Below are positions 1 through 7,679 of a stretch of DNA of 64,000 nt, in pieces. A program made the position numbers and the translations under genes. This DNA is from Oribacterium sp. KHPX15 (GTDB lineage: Bacteria; Bacillota; Clostridia; Lachnospirales; Lachnospiraceae), in NCBI RefSeq assembly GCF_900107835.1, contig NZ_FNRG01000001.1, forward strand, positions 124,001 through 188,000. The letters run 5' to 3'. A model generated the notes under the pieces. That model searched no databases. It had not been told where the DNA came from and saw only the letters and a list, made by a program, of their open reading frames with translations. Numbering within the stretch: position 1 is the first letter of the stretch; every line of letters starts with the position of its first letter.

Positions 1-1
1 G

Positions 2-2233
2 CCTAACTCAGACATTGCTGCACAGAAGCCATTCGACAAGATGCAGGAGGAAGAGATTTCCTATTCTGTGGGTGAAAATGAACCTCTTGAGAAAAATACA
101 TATCTTTCCTGGAATGTAGTAGTGGATGCTCTGGACAGCAAGTCAAACCTTGCTCTCGACATCCTGGATTATGCACTTCTTTCTTCTCCGGGAGCTCCCC
201 TTAAACAGGCACTTATCGAAGCAGGTATAGGAGAAGACATCTTCGGAGGTTTCCAGGACGGAATCAAACAGCCATACTTCTCCGTGACTGCCAAGGGAAC
301 CGACAAGAAGGATAAGAAAAAATTCCTGGAGATAATAGAGAGGACTTTAAAGAAGCTTGTAAAAGAGGGCCTTGATAAGAAGACATTACTGGCTGCCATA
401 AATCATGACGAATTCCAGTACAGAGAGGCTGATTACGGACGTACCCCAAAGGGACTTGTATACAGCCTTACATCACTTGATACCTGGCTCTATGGCGGAA
501 AGCCCTGGGATTATCTTTTCTGTGAGAAGTACTATAAAGAGCTTAGAAAGGATGTTGAAGAAGGTTATTTCGAGAAACTTATCGAGAAGTATCTTCTTGG
601 AAATAAACATTCGGCCCTGGTTATCTGTAAGCCTGAAAGAGGTCTTACGGAAAAACGTGAGGAGGAGTTAAAGAAAAAGCTGGCAGCCGTTAAGGCAAAG
701 ATGTCAAAGGAAGAGATCAAAAAGTGTGTTTCCGATACAAAGATGCTCAAGGAGTACCAGGAGGAGCCCACAAGTGAAGAGAATCTTGAGAAGCTACCGC
801 TCTTAAGCATTAGCGATATCGATAAAAAGGCAGAAACCTTCAGCTGGAAGGAGACACGGCTTTCCGATACACTTCTTATCGGTACCGAGCTTGAAACAAG
901 AGGTATTGCTTATCTCAGATTCAATTTCAATACAGCCTGCCTCACAGAAGAGGAGCTTCCATACGCAGGATTTTTGAAGACAGTTCTCGGCTATATGGAT
1001 ACCGAAAAACATACTTATCAGGATCTGACCTCTGATATCCTTTTAAACACCGGAGGCATCAACTTTGATGCAAGTGCTTATCCCAATATCAGTAAGTATG
1101 GCTACTACACAGGTATCTTCAGTATCGATGTGAAGCTTTTGTATGACGGTTTCCCGTTCGGCCTCGATATAGTTGATGAGATAGTTCATACAACAAAATT
1201 CGAAGATGATAAGAGGATGCAGGAGATCCTGAACGAGGCCCGTTCAAGAGAAAGAATGAAGGTTGAAGGCTCAAGCCACAGCTATGCCGTTAACAGGGCA
1301 ACCTCATATTTTTCCGCAACCGGAAGATATGCGGACCTTACCGGAGGCATAAGCTACTACCGTTTCATCAACAGAATATCCGATGAGTTTAAGAAGGATA
1401 AAAAGGCGCTTCAGAAGAAGTTGAGAGATGTTGCCTGCAAGCTCTTCAGACCTGAAAATATGTTTATATCACTTGCCTGCGAGAAAGAGGGTAATGATGC
1501 CTTCGCAAAGGAATTCCCTAAGTTCAAAAAGAACTTTGAGCAGGGCATCCGGAAGCTGGAAGAGAAGGCAGGAAAGCTTGATAAAGGTTTCAAACCATAC
1601 AAGGCTTCAGCCGGAAAGGCTTTGCCGCAGCTTACACTCAGCGGTAATCTCAATGAAGGCTTCAAGACTCCTTCACAGGTTAACTATGTCGGCAGATCAG
1701 GACTTTATGATACAAAGAAGCATCCTTATACAGGTGCCCTTAAGGTACTTAAGGTGATACTGAATTATCAGTATCTGTGGCTCAATCTTCGTGTCAAAGG
1801 CGGAGCCTACGGATGTATGTCAGGTTTCGGAAGATCAGGTGAAGGATACTTTGTATCCTACAGAGATCCTCATCTTAAGGAAACTCTGGATATTTATGAG
1901 GGCATACCTAAGTTCATTAAGGAGTTCAAAACTTCGGAAAGAGATATGACAAAGTACATCATAGGCGCTATTTCCGAGCTTGATACACCGAGGACAAATT
2001 CCGCAAAGGCTGCATTGACCTTAAGTGCCTTCCTGTCTCATGTAACCAATGACATGCTTCAGGAGGAGAGAGACCAGATCCTTGCAACAAGCGAGGCAAA
2101 GATCAATGCACTCTCAGATTACGCAAAGGAGATCCTTGAAAAGGGTGCGGCATGTACCGTTGGAAACAACAAGCTTATTGAGGACAATAAGGATAAGTTC
2201 TACACCACAGAGGAACTCTTTAAGCAAAACTAA
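2..2233 (+). CDS. M16C-family (PreP/Cym1-like) zinc metallopeptidase, 5' end missing
   Basis: The reading frame is open to the window edge, so the start lies upstream. About 743 residues are visible, against roughly 970 for a full M16C peptidase. The HxxEH zinc site belongs to the missing N-terminal part. The second catalytic half is present: an Arg (codon at 1790) followed six residues later by Tyr (1808) in a GGAYG context matches the substrate-binding Arg/Tyr pair of PreP and insulin-degrading enzymes. These enzymes are two-lobed chambers that degrade short unstructured peptides in the cytoplasm. The gene ends 15 nt before era, so the two are probably co-transcribed. The family call is firm; the substrate is unknown. 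Confidence 0.88.
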   Translation, partial: PNSDIAAQKPFDKMQEEEISYSVGENEPLEKNTYLSWNVVVDALDSKSNLALDILDYALLSSPGAPLKQALIEAGIGEDIFGGFQDGIKQPYFSVTAKGTDKKDKKKFLEIIERTLKKLVKEGLDKKTLLAAINHDEFQYREADYGRTPKGLVYSLTSLDTWLYGGKPWDYLFCEKYYKELRKDVEEGYFEKLIEKYLLGNKHSALVICKPERGLTEKREEELKKKLAAVKAKMSKEEIKKCVSDTKMLKEYQEEPTSEENLEKLPLLSISDIDKKAETFSWKETRLSDTLLIGTELETRGIAYLRFNFNTACLTEEELPYAGFLKTVLGYMDTEKHTYQDLTSDILLNTGGINFDASAYPNISKYGYYTGIFSIDVKLLYDGFPFGLDIVDEIVHTTKFEDDKRMQEILNEARSRERMKVEGSSHSYAVNRATSYFSATGRYADLTGGISYYRFINRISDEFKKDKKALQKKLRDVACKLFRPENMFISLACEKEGNDAFAKEFPKFKKNFEQGIRKLEEKAGKLDKGFKPYKASAGKALPQLTLSGNLNEGFKTPSQVNYVGRSGLYDTKKHPYTGALKVLKVILNYQYLWLNLRVKGGAYGCMSGFGRSGEGYFVSYRDPHLKETLDIYEGIPKFIKEFKTSERDMTKYIIGAISELDTPRTNSAKAALTLSAFLSHVTNDMLQEERDQILATSEAKINALSDYAKEILEKGAACTVGNNKLIEDNKDKFYTTEELFKQN

Positions 2234-2248
2234 TTTAATGGGAAATAT

Positions 2249-3157
2249 ATGAAAGATAAAAAGATAAAAACCGGTTTCGTGGCCCTGGTTGGAAGACCGA
2301 ATGTTGGCAAGTCTACACTTATGAATCATGTCATAGGTCAGAAGATCGCCATAGTCTCCAACAAGCCACAGACCACCAGAGGCAGGATACAGACGGTCTA
2401 TGACGATGACCGCGGACAGATCATTTTCCTGGATACTCCGGGCATACATAAAGCAAAAAACAAGCTTGGGGAGTACATGGACAATGTTGCCGAAAATACA
2501 CTTAAGGATGTGGATGTCATCGTCTGGCTGGTGGAACCGACAACCTATATTGGAGCAGGCGAACAGCATATAGCTGAGGTTATCAAAAACTCAGGGAAAC
2601 CCAAGATACTTGTGGTGAACAAGATAGACACCATGAAGGACAAGCCTGAGGAGCTTGAAGCTGCCATAGAAAAATATAAAACTCTGATGGACTTTGCGGA
2701 GATAGTTCCCCTGTCTGCATCAAGAGCCGAAAACATTGACGGTTTTAAGAATGCAGTTTTCAAGTACCTGCCTGAGGGACCGAGATATTATGACAGGGAT
2801 ACTGTTACGGATCAGTCTATGCGTGAGATCGCAGCTGAGCTTATCCGGGAACAGGCGCTCCGCAAGTTAAATGATGAGGTGCCTCATGGCATAGCGGTTC
2901 TCATCGACCAGATGCATCAGAGACAGGACGGCCTCTGGGACATAAAAGCCACTATAGTATGCGAGAGAGATGCCCATAAAGGCATTATCATCGGAAAGGG
3001 CGGTTCAATGCTTAAACGTATAGGCACAGGCGCCCGTATCCAGATCGAAAAAATGGTGGACGACAAGGTCAACCTCCAGCTTTTTGTCAAAGTGCGAAAG
3101 GACTGGAGAGATTCGGACACATTCCTGAAAAACTACGGCTACAAGGATGAAACGTAA
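2249..3157 (+). CDS. era: GTPase Era
   Basis: This 302-residue protein is normal Era length. The GTPase domain carries G1 GRPNVGKS (15-22), G3 DTPG (62-65) and G4 NKID (124-127), and the C-terminal KH RNA-binding domain has IIIGKGG near 246-252. Era binds the 3' end of 16S rRNA and acts as a checkpoint in 30S subunit assembly in the cytoplasm. The ATG follows a weak GGGAA. The gene sits between an M16C peptidase and recO; the era-recO pairing is common in Firmicutes. Confidence 0.97.
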   Translation: MKDKKIKTGFVALVGRPNVGKSTLMNHVIGQKIAIVSNKPQTTRGRIQTVYDDDRGQIIFLDTPGIHKAKNKLGEYMDNVAENTLKDVDVIVWLVEPTTYIGAGEQHIAEVIKNSGKPKILVVNKIDTMKDKPEELEAAIEKYKTLMDFAEIVPLSASRAENIDGFKNAVFKYLPEGPRYYDRDTVTDQSMREIAAELIREQALRKLNDEVPHGIAVLIDQMHQRQDGLWDIKATIVCERDAHKGIIIGKGGSMLKRIGTGARIQIEKMVDDKVNLQLFVKVRKDWRDSDTFLKNYGYKDET

Positions 3158-3189
3158 TTCCGGACCGGAAACGGTTCTCAGGAGAAAAT

Positions 3190-3837
3190 ATGCGTGATGA
3201 ATTAGAACTTCACGGGGTGGTGCTGAGCTCGGCACCATCCCGTGACTTTGATAAAAGACTATCTGTACTTACAAATGAACAGGGAAAGATCACTGTCTGG
3301 GCGGCGGGGGCAAAAAAACCGGGATCCAGGTTTATGGCAGCCACCAGAAACTTCGTTTTCGGGACATTTGCCCTGACTGAAGGGAAAAGCGGTTACAACC
3401 TTAGGGACATCAAAGTGAATAATTACTTTGAGGAGATAGCAACGGATCTCGTTAATGCCTGCTACGGCTCCTATGTGCTGGAATTTGCGGACTACCTTGC
3501 CCAGGAAAATCTGGAGGCCGCGGAAATGGTGAACCTTATCTTCCTATCGTTAAAGGCCATACTGAATCCAAACCTTGACAACGAACTGGTGAGAAGAATC
3601 TACGAACTCAGGCTCCTGTATATAAGCGGCGAGTACACCGAGGAACCGCCGTTCCCATGCTCCCAGGCCTGTGCCTTTGCCTGGCAGTATGTTCTGTCAA
3701 CGCCCATCATGAAGCTTTATACCTTCACACTTAAGCCGGAAGTTTTCGAGGAGTTTGCTTCCAATGTTGACGCCCTTCTCGGTGATGTGATGCCTCATAA
3801 CTTCAGGTCGTTGGAGATATTGAAGACACTCAGATGA
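3190..3837 (+). CDS. recO: DNA repair protein RecO
   Basis: The predicted 215-residue protein has the RecO N-terminal OB fold (residues 1-80, opening with a typical [10 protein letters not shown] strand and a [15 protein letters not shown] segment) and a helical C-terminal part. RecO loads RecA onto SSB-coated single-stranded DNA together with RecR. It is shorter than the usual 240-250 residues and lacks the four-cysteine zinc site found in many RecO proteins, which is common in this group. GGAGA lies just before the ATG. The start is 32 nt after era, so it probably belongs to the same transcript. Confidence 0.92.
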   Translation: MRDELELHGVVLSSAPSRDFDKRLSVLTNEQGKITVWAAGAKKPGSRFMAATRNFVFGTFALTEGKSGYNLRDIKVNNYFEEIATDLVNACYGSYVLEFADYLAQENLEAAEMVNLIFLSLKAILNPNLDNELVRRIYELRLLYISGEYTEEPPFPCSQACAFAWQYVLSTPIMKLYTFTLKPEVFEEFASNVDALLGDVMPHNFRSLEILKTLR

Positions 3838-3861
3838 GGATTGTATCGGTCGAGAAAGACA

Positions 3862-3892
3862 GGACAGGGCCAGATGCCCTCTGGCTCTGTCC
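3862..3892 (+). promoter_or_regulatory. 13-bp stem-loop in the recO-glyS gap
   Basis: Arms 3862-3874 and 3880-3892 pair over 13 bp with one G-U pair and a 5-nt loop. No T-tract follows, so it is not a standard terminator. A second short GC stem (3996-4000 with 4007-4011) sits just before the glyS ribosome site. There is no T-box sequence in this leader. It may attenuate, process or stabilise the mRNA. Confidence 0.5.
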
Positions 3893-4025
3893 GCCATTTC
3901 ACAGCGGAACGGTTTCGATTTCGCTGGATTTTTTCGGTTCCAGGTTGTATAGTGAAAAACAGCGCAGAAGCGTGAAACTAAATACTTTATTCTTAGCCGC
4001 ACTCCGGCGGCAGAAAGAGGAAAAA

Positions 4026-5420
4026 ATGGCAAAAGAATACACAATGGACACTATCGTTTCCCTTGCAAAGTCAAGAGGATTTGTTTATCCGGGCTCCGAG
4101 ATCTACGGCGGACTTGCCAACACATGGGATTATGGAAATCTCGGTGTTGAGTTAAAGAACAACGTTAAGAAAGCCTGGTGGAAGAAGTTCATTCAGGAGT
4201 CAAAGTACAATGTCGGAATCGACTGTGCTATCCTTATGAACCCTCAGACCTGGATCGCTTCAGGACATCTTGCATCCTTCTCTGATCCTCTTATGGATTG
4301 TAAGGAATGCCACGAGAGATTCCGTGCAGACAAGATCATCGAGGATTTCGCAGCTGAGAACGCACTTGAGCTTGAAGGCTCAGTTGACGGCTGGTCAAAC
4401 GAAGAGATGGAGAAATTCATCGAGGATCACAAGGTAGCATGTCCTACATGTGGTAAGCATAACTTTACAGGTATCCGTCAGTTCAACCTCATGTTCAAGA
4501 CCTTCCAGGGTGTAACAGAGGATGCAAAGAACGCAGTTTATCTCCGTCCCGAGACAGCACAGGGTATCTTCGTAAACTTTAAGAATGTACAGAGAACTTC
4601 ACGTAAGAAGCTTCCTTTCGGTATCGGACAGATCGGTAAGTCATTCCGTAATGAGATCACACCGGGTAACTTCACATTCCGTACAAGAGAGTTTGAGCAG
4701 ATGGAGCTTGAGTTCTTCTGTAAGCCTGACACAGATCTTGAGTGGTTTGCATACTGGAAACAGTTCTGCCAGGACTGGCTCCTGAGCCTTGGCATGCCTA
4801 AGGAAATGCTTCGCGCAAGAGACCATGAGAAGGAAGAGCTCAGCTTCTACTCAAAGGCAACAACAGACCTTGAGTTCCTTTTCCCGTTTGGATGGGGCGA
4901 GCTTTGGGGTATCGCTGACAGAACCGATTATGACCTTGGACGTCATCAGGAGGTTTCAGGTCAGGATATGACATATTTTGATGATGAGACAAATGAGCAT
5001 TATGTTCCTTATGTTGTAGAGCCTTCACTTGGAGCTGACCGTGTAACTCTTGCATTCCTTTGCGCAGCATATGATGTAGAGGAGCTTGAGGGCGGTGATG
5101 AGAGAACAGTCCTTCACTTCCATCCGGCACTTGCACCTGTAAAGATCGGTATCCTTCCTCTTTCAAAGAAGCTTGCCGAGGGTGCACAGGCTATCAATGA
5201 TGAGCTTAGTAAGTACTGGAATGTTGAGTACGATGACAGAGGAAACATTGGAAAGAGATACAGAAGACAGGATGAGATCGGTACACCTTACTGTGTAACC
5301 TATGATTTCGATTCAGAGAATGATCACTGTGTTACTATCCGTGAGAGAGATTCCATGAAGCAGGAGCGTATCGCCATCGATCAGCTTAAGAGCTATTTCG
5401 AAGAGAAGCTTGCATTCTGA
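4026..5420 (+). CDS. glyS: glycyl-tRNA synthetase, alpha2 single-chain type
   Basis: The enzyme charges tRNA-Gly. At 464 residues it matches the one-polypeptide class II enzyme (GlyQS type), not the bacterial alpha/beta form. Visible landmarks are an N-terminal catalytic segment with WDYGNLG, two Cys pairs (CKEC 92-95 and CPTC 139-142) that may hold a metal, motif 2 FRNEITP (207-213), motif 3 GADR and a C-terminal anticodon-binding domain. The frame stays open upstream to 3834, but the ATG at 4026 follows AGAGGAAAAA and gives the family's normal N-terminus, so it was chosen. Codon use is strongly biased, as expected for high expression. Confidence 0.96.
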   Translation: MAKEYTMDTIVSLAKSRGFVYPGSEIYGGLANTWDYGNLGVELKNNVKKAWWKKFIQESKYNVGIDCAILMNPQTWIASGHLASFSDPLMDCKECHERFRADKIIEDFAAENALELEGSVDGWSNEEMEKFIEDHKVACPTCGKHNFTGIRQFNLMFKTFQGVTEDAKNAVYLRPETAQGIFVNFKNVQRTSRKKLPFGIGQIGKSFRNEITPGNFTFRTREFEQMELEFFCKPDTDLEWFAYWKQFCQDWLLSLGMPKEMLRARDHEKEELSFYSKATTDLEFLFPFGWGELWGIADRTDYDLGRHQEVSGQDMTYFDDETNEHYVPYVVEPSLGADRVTLAFLCAAYDVEELEGGDERTVLHFHPALAPVKIGILPLSKKLAEGAQAINDELSKYWNVEYDDRGNIGKRYRRQDEIGTPYCVTYDFDSENDHCVTIRERDSMKQERIAIDQLKSYFEEKLAF

Positions 5421-5443
5421 TAAAAAATTGATTATAGCCTAAC

Positions 5444-5479
5444 AGTTCAGCCGGTGGATCGTGGTCCATCGGCTGAACT
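5444..5479 (+). repeat. palindromic stem-loop after glyS (GTTCAGCCG type)
   Basis: Arms 5444-5460 and 5463-5479 pair over about 17 bp with G-U pairs and a 2-nt loop. The arm begins AGTTCAGCCGG, the same sequence that begins the left arm of the stem-loop at 36286-36323. It could help terminate glyS or be a small dispersed palindrome. Confidence 0.55.
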
Positions 5480-5492
5480 TCTGCATCAAAGT

Positions 5493-5533
5493 AAAAAACT
5501 TCCGACATTATTAATATGTTGGGAGTTTTTTTC
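5493..5533 (+). terminator. Rho-independent terminator after glyS
   Basis: An A-rich left arm starting near 5493 pairs with a right arm ending in a run of seven T at 5526-5532; two G-U pairs occur. It separates glyS from the two-component pair. Confidence 0.8.
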
Positions 5534-5594
5534 TATATAATAGTTATGTTATAATTAGGTTAGATTTATAAATTATTGGGTAGAGGAATACAGC

Positions 5595-6644
5595 ATGAAA
5601 CATGTCGGACTGATGGGACGGGTGGCAGTAAGCTTTTGCATAAGTACTATCCTTCCTCTGATACTCATGTATCTTATGTTCAGAGGTTATACCACCATGA
5701 GCATGAACGTGATGATACTAATAATTGCCGGACTCTTTTTTATATGCTGGATCTATATGGGTATCGTAAAACCCGTGGATGAACTGAAGGCGGCAGCCAA
5801 AAAGATAGAATCAGGAGATTTGGATTTCACCCTTGAAGCTGAGACCAATGATGAATTTGGCGAGCTGATGCAAGCCTTTGATGAGATGCGCATGAGGCTC
5901 AAGGAAACACAGGAAGAGAAGATACGTAATGACAATGCCAACCGCGAGCTGATCTCAAACATTGCCCATGATCTGAAAACGCCGCTTACTGCTATAAAAG
6001 GTTATTCGGAAGGTATCCTGGACGGTGTTGCTCAAAGTCAGGAGATGCAAAGGAAGTATATTCAGACCATAAATATAAAAGCTAATGATATGGACCGCCT
6101 TATTGATGAGTTAAGGTACTACGTTAAGGTCGAGTCCAATAAAATACCATATGATTTCCAACATATGCCGGTTCAGGATTATTTTCAGGATTGTGCTGAT
6201 GAAATAGGGCTTGACATGGAATCCCAGGAGATCAAATTTACTTTTGAGAACAAAGTATCCAGGGACGTCGAAATGATAGCTGATCCTGAGCAGCTCAGAA
6301 AGGTCATCAACAATATCGTTTCAAATTCCGTGAAATATATGGATAAGGATGAGAAAAAGATCGAACTGATACTTGAAGATGCCGGGGATTTTATACAGGT
6401 AAGTCTGAGCGATAACGGAAAGGGAATAGCAAAGACGGATTTGCCATATATATTCCAGAGATTTTTCAGAGCAGACAGCTCCAGAAATTCCATGAAAGGT
6501 GGATCCGGTATAGGATTATCCATTGTCAAAAAGATAGTTGAAGATAGCGGGGGACGCATATGGGCGACTTCTGTTGAGGGAGAAGGTACCACCATAAATT
6601 TTGTTTTAAGGAAATATATCCGCAGTATGCAGGAGGTTATTTAA
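5595..6644 (+). CDS. sensor histidine kinase with short extracytoplasmic loop
   Basis: This 349-residue kinase has two membrane segments (about 9-29 and 38-58) joined by only about eight residues outside the membrane, followed by HAMP (55-108), a HisKA box with phospho-acceptor His125 in SNIAHDLKTPLTA, an N box (240-246), G1 DNGKG (273-277) and G2 GSGIGLSI (303-310). The tiny loop argues for sensing within or near the membrane. The ATG at 5595 follows AGAGGAA. TATAAT-like sequence at 5550-5555 may be the -10, without a good -35. The stop codon abuts the ATG of the regulator gene, so the two are translationally coupled partners. The signal is not predictable. Confidence 0.93.
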   Translation: MKHVGLMGRVAVSFCISTILPLILMYLMFRGYTTMSMNVMILIIAGLFFICWIYMGIVKPVDELKAAAKKIESGDLDFTLEAETNDEFGELMQAFDEMRMRLKETQEEKIRNDNANRELISNIAHDLKTPLTAIKGYSEGILDGVAQSQEMQRKYIQTINIKANDMDRLIDELRYYVKVESNKIPYDFQHMPVQDYFQDCADEIGLDMESQEIKFTFENKVSRDVEMIADPEQLRKVINNIVSNSVKYMDKDEKKIELILEDAGDFIQVSLSDNGKGIAKTDLPYIFQRFFRADSSRNSMKGGSGIGLSIVKKIVEDSGGRIWATSVEGEGTTINFVLRKYIRSMQEVI

Positions 6645-7346
6645 ATGGATGATGATAAAAGAAAGATTCTCATAGTTGAAGATGAACAGTCCATTGCCGA
6701 ACTGGAGAGAGATTACCTTGAGCTTTCCGGCTTCACGGTAACCATTACAAATGACGGAGATATCGGCCTTGAAAAAGCGCTTGGCGAAGAATTCGATCTC
6801 ATTATTCTCGACCTTATGCTGCCGGGAAAAGATGGATTTGAAGTCTGCAAAGAAGTCAGATCGGTTAAAGATATCCCCATAATCATCGTTTCCGCAAAAA
6901 AGGATGACATTGACAAGATACGTGGACTGGGGCTTGGTGCCGATGATTATATGACCAAGCCGTTTTCGGCATCAGAGCTTGTGGCCAGGGTCAAGGCGCA
7001 TCTTGCAAGATATGAAAGACTTATAGGTAACGGAAAGGAAGGAAATGATCTCATCGAGATCCGTGGGCTTAAGATAGACCCTTCTGCAAGACGTGTATGG
7101 GTTGGCAATGAAGAAAAGACCTTTACCACTAAAGAGTTTGATCTTTTGTTTTTCCTTGCTTCACATCCCAATCATGTCTACACAAAGGCGGAGCTTTTTA
7201 AGGAAATATGGAAAATGGACTCAGTGGGAGACATTGCAACCGTAACAGTGCATATCAAAAAGATAAGGGAAAAGATCGAAATGGACTCCGCAAAACCTCA
7301 GTATATAGAAACCATATGGGGCGTTGGATACAGGTTTAAGGTGTAA
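6645..7346 (+). CDS. OmpR/PhoB-family response regulator
   Basis: The 233-residue protein has a receiver domain with acidic pocket Glu12/Asp13, phospho-acceptor Asp56, Ser83 and Lys105, followed by a winged-helix DNA-binding domain (about 135-233, ending in the typical WGVGYRF). It is the DNA-binding partner of the kinase encoded directly upstream and starts at the base after that gene's stop. Targets are unknown. A strong terminator follows at 7412, so the pair forms a two-gene unit. Confidence 0.95.
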   Translation: MDDDKRKILIVEDEQSIAELERDYLELSGFTVTITNDGDIGLEKALGEEFDLIILDLMLPGKDGFEVCKEVRSVKDIPIIIVSAKKDDIDKIRGLGLGADDYMTKPFSASELVARVKAHLARYERLIGNGKEGNDLIEIRGLKIDPSARRVWVGNEEKTFTTKEFDLLFFLASHPNHVYTKAELFKEIWKMDSVGDIATVTVHIKKIREKIEMDSAKPQYIETIWGVGYRFKV

Positions 7347-7411
7347 ACATTGCGCGTTAGTGTGATATAAGTTTCGGATGATTTTACGTTTTCCGGTTTG
7401 TAATAATGAAA

Positions 7412-7465
7412 AAGCCTTGGAAATTCTTTGATTTTTCTTAGAATTTCCAAGGCTTGTTTTATTTA
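7412..7465 (+). terminator. strong terminator after the two-component operon
   Basis: Arms 7412-7427 and 7440-7455 are a perfect 16-bp inverted repeat with a 12-nt loop, followed by GTTTTATTT. It can work in both directions. Confidence 0.9.
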
Positions 7466-7510
7466 TAGAAAATTAATACAAAATGTAACCGTTTTCATTC
7501 AAATGTTTTC

Positions 7511-7539
7511 TTTACTAAGAAAAATTAGTCGAGTATAAT
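7511..7539 (+). promoter_or_regulatory. sigma-A-type promoter of ppdK
   Basis: TTTACT (7511-7516), a 17-nt spacer and TATAAT (7534-7539). It predicts an untranslated leader of about 135 nt before ppdK; no known riboswitch was recognised in the leader. Confidence 0.65.
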
Positions 7540-7679
7540 CTCAATGGTGATTTTCCCGACTGTACGGGATAAATCAAGATAGCTTTTTGTAGAGGTTATC
7601 CTATACATACTGGCACTTAAAGGGTAACTCTTTATAAAAGACATATAAATACAAACAAGTAATATTAGGAGGATCAGTA

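Noticed and set aside
3834-4025. N-terminal extension of glyS to an ATG at 3834
   Set aside because: The extension contains the recO-glyS stem-loops and lacks a ribosome site; the ATG at 4026 gives the family-standard N-terminus with a good ribosome site.
3838-4025. T-box leader controlling glyS
   Set aside because: No AGGGTGG-type motif or specifier structure is found.
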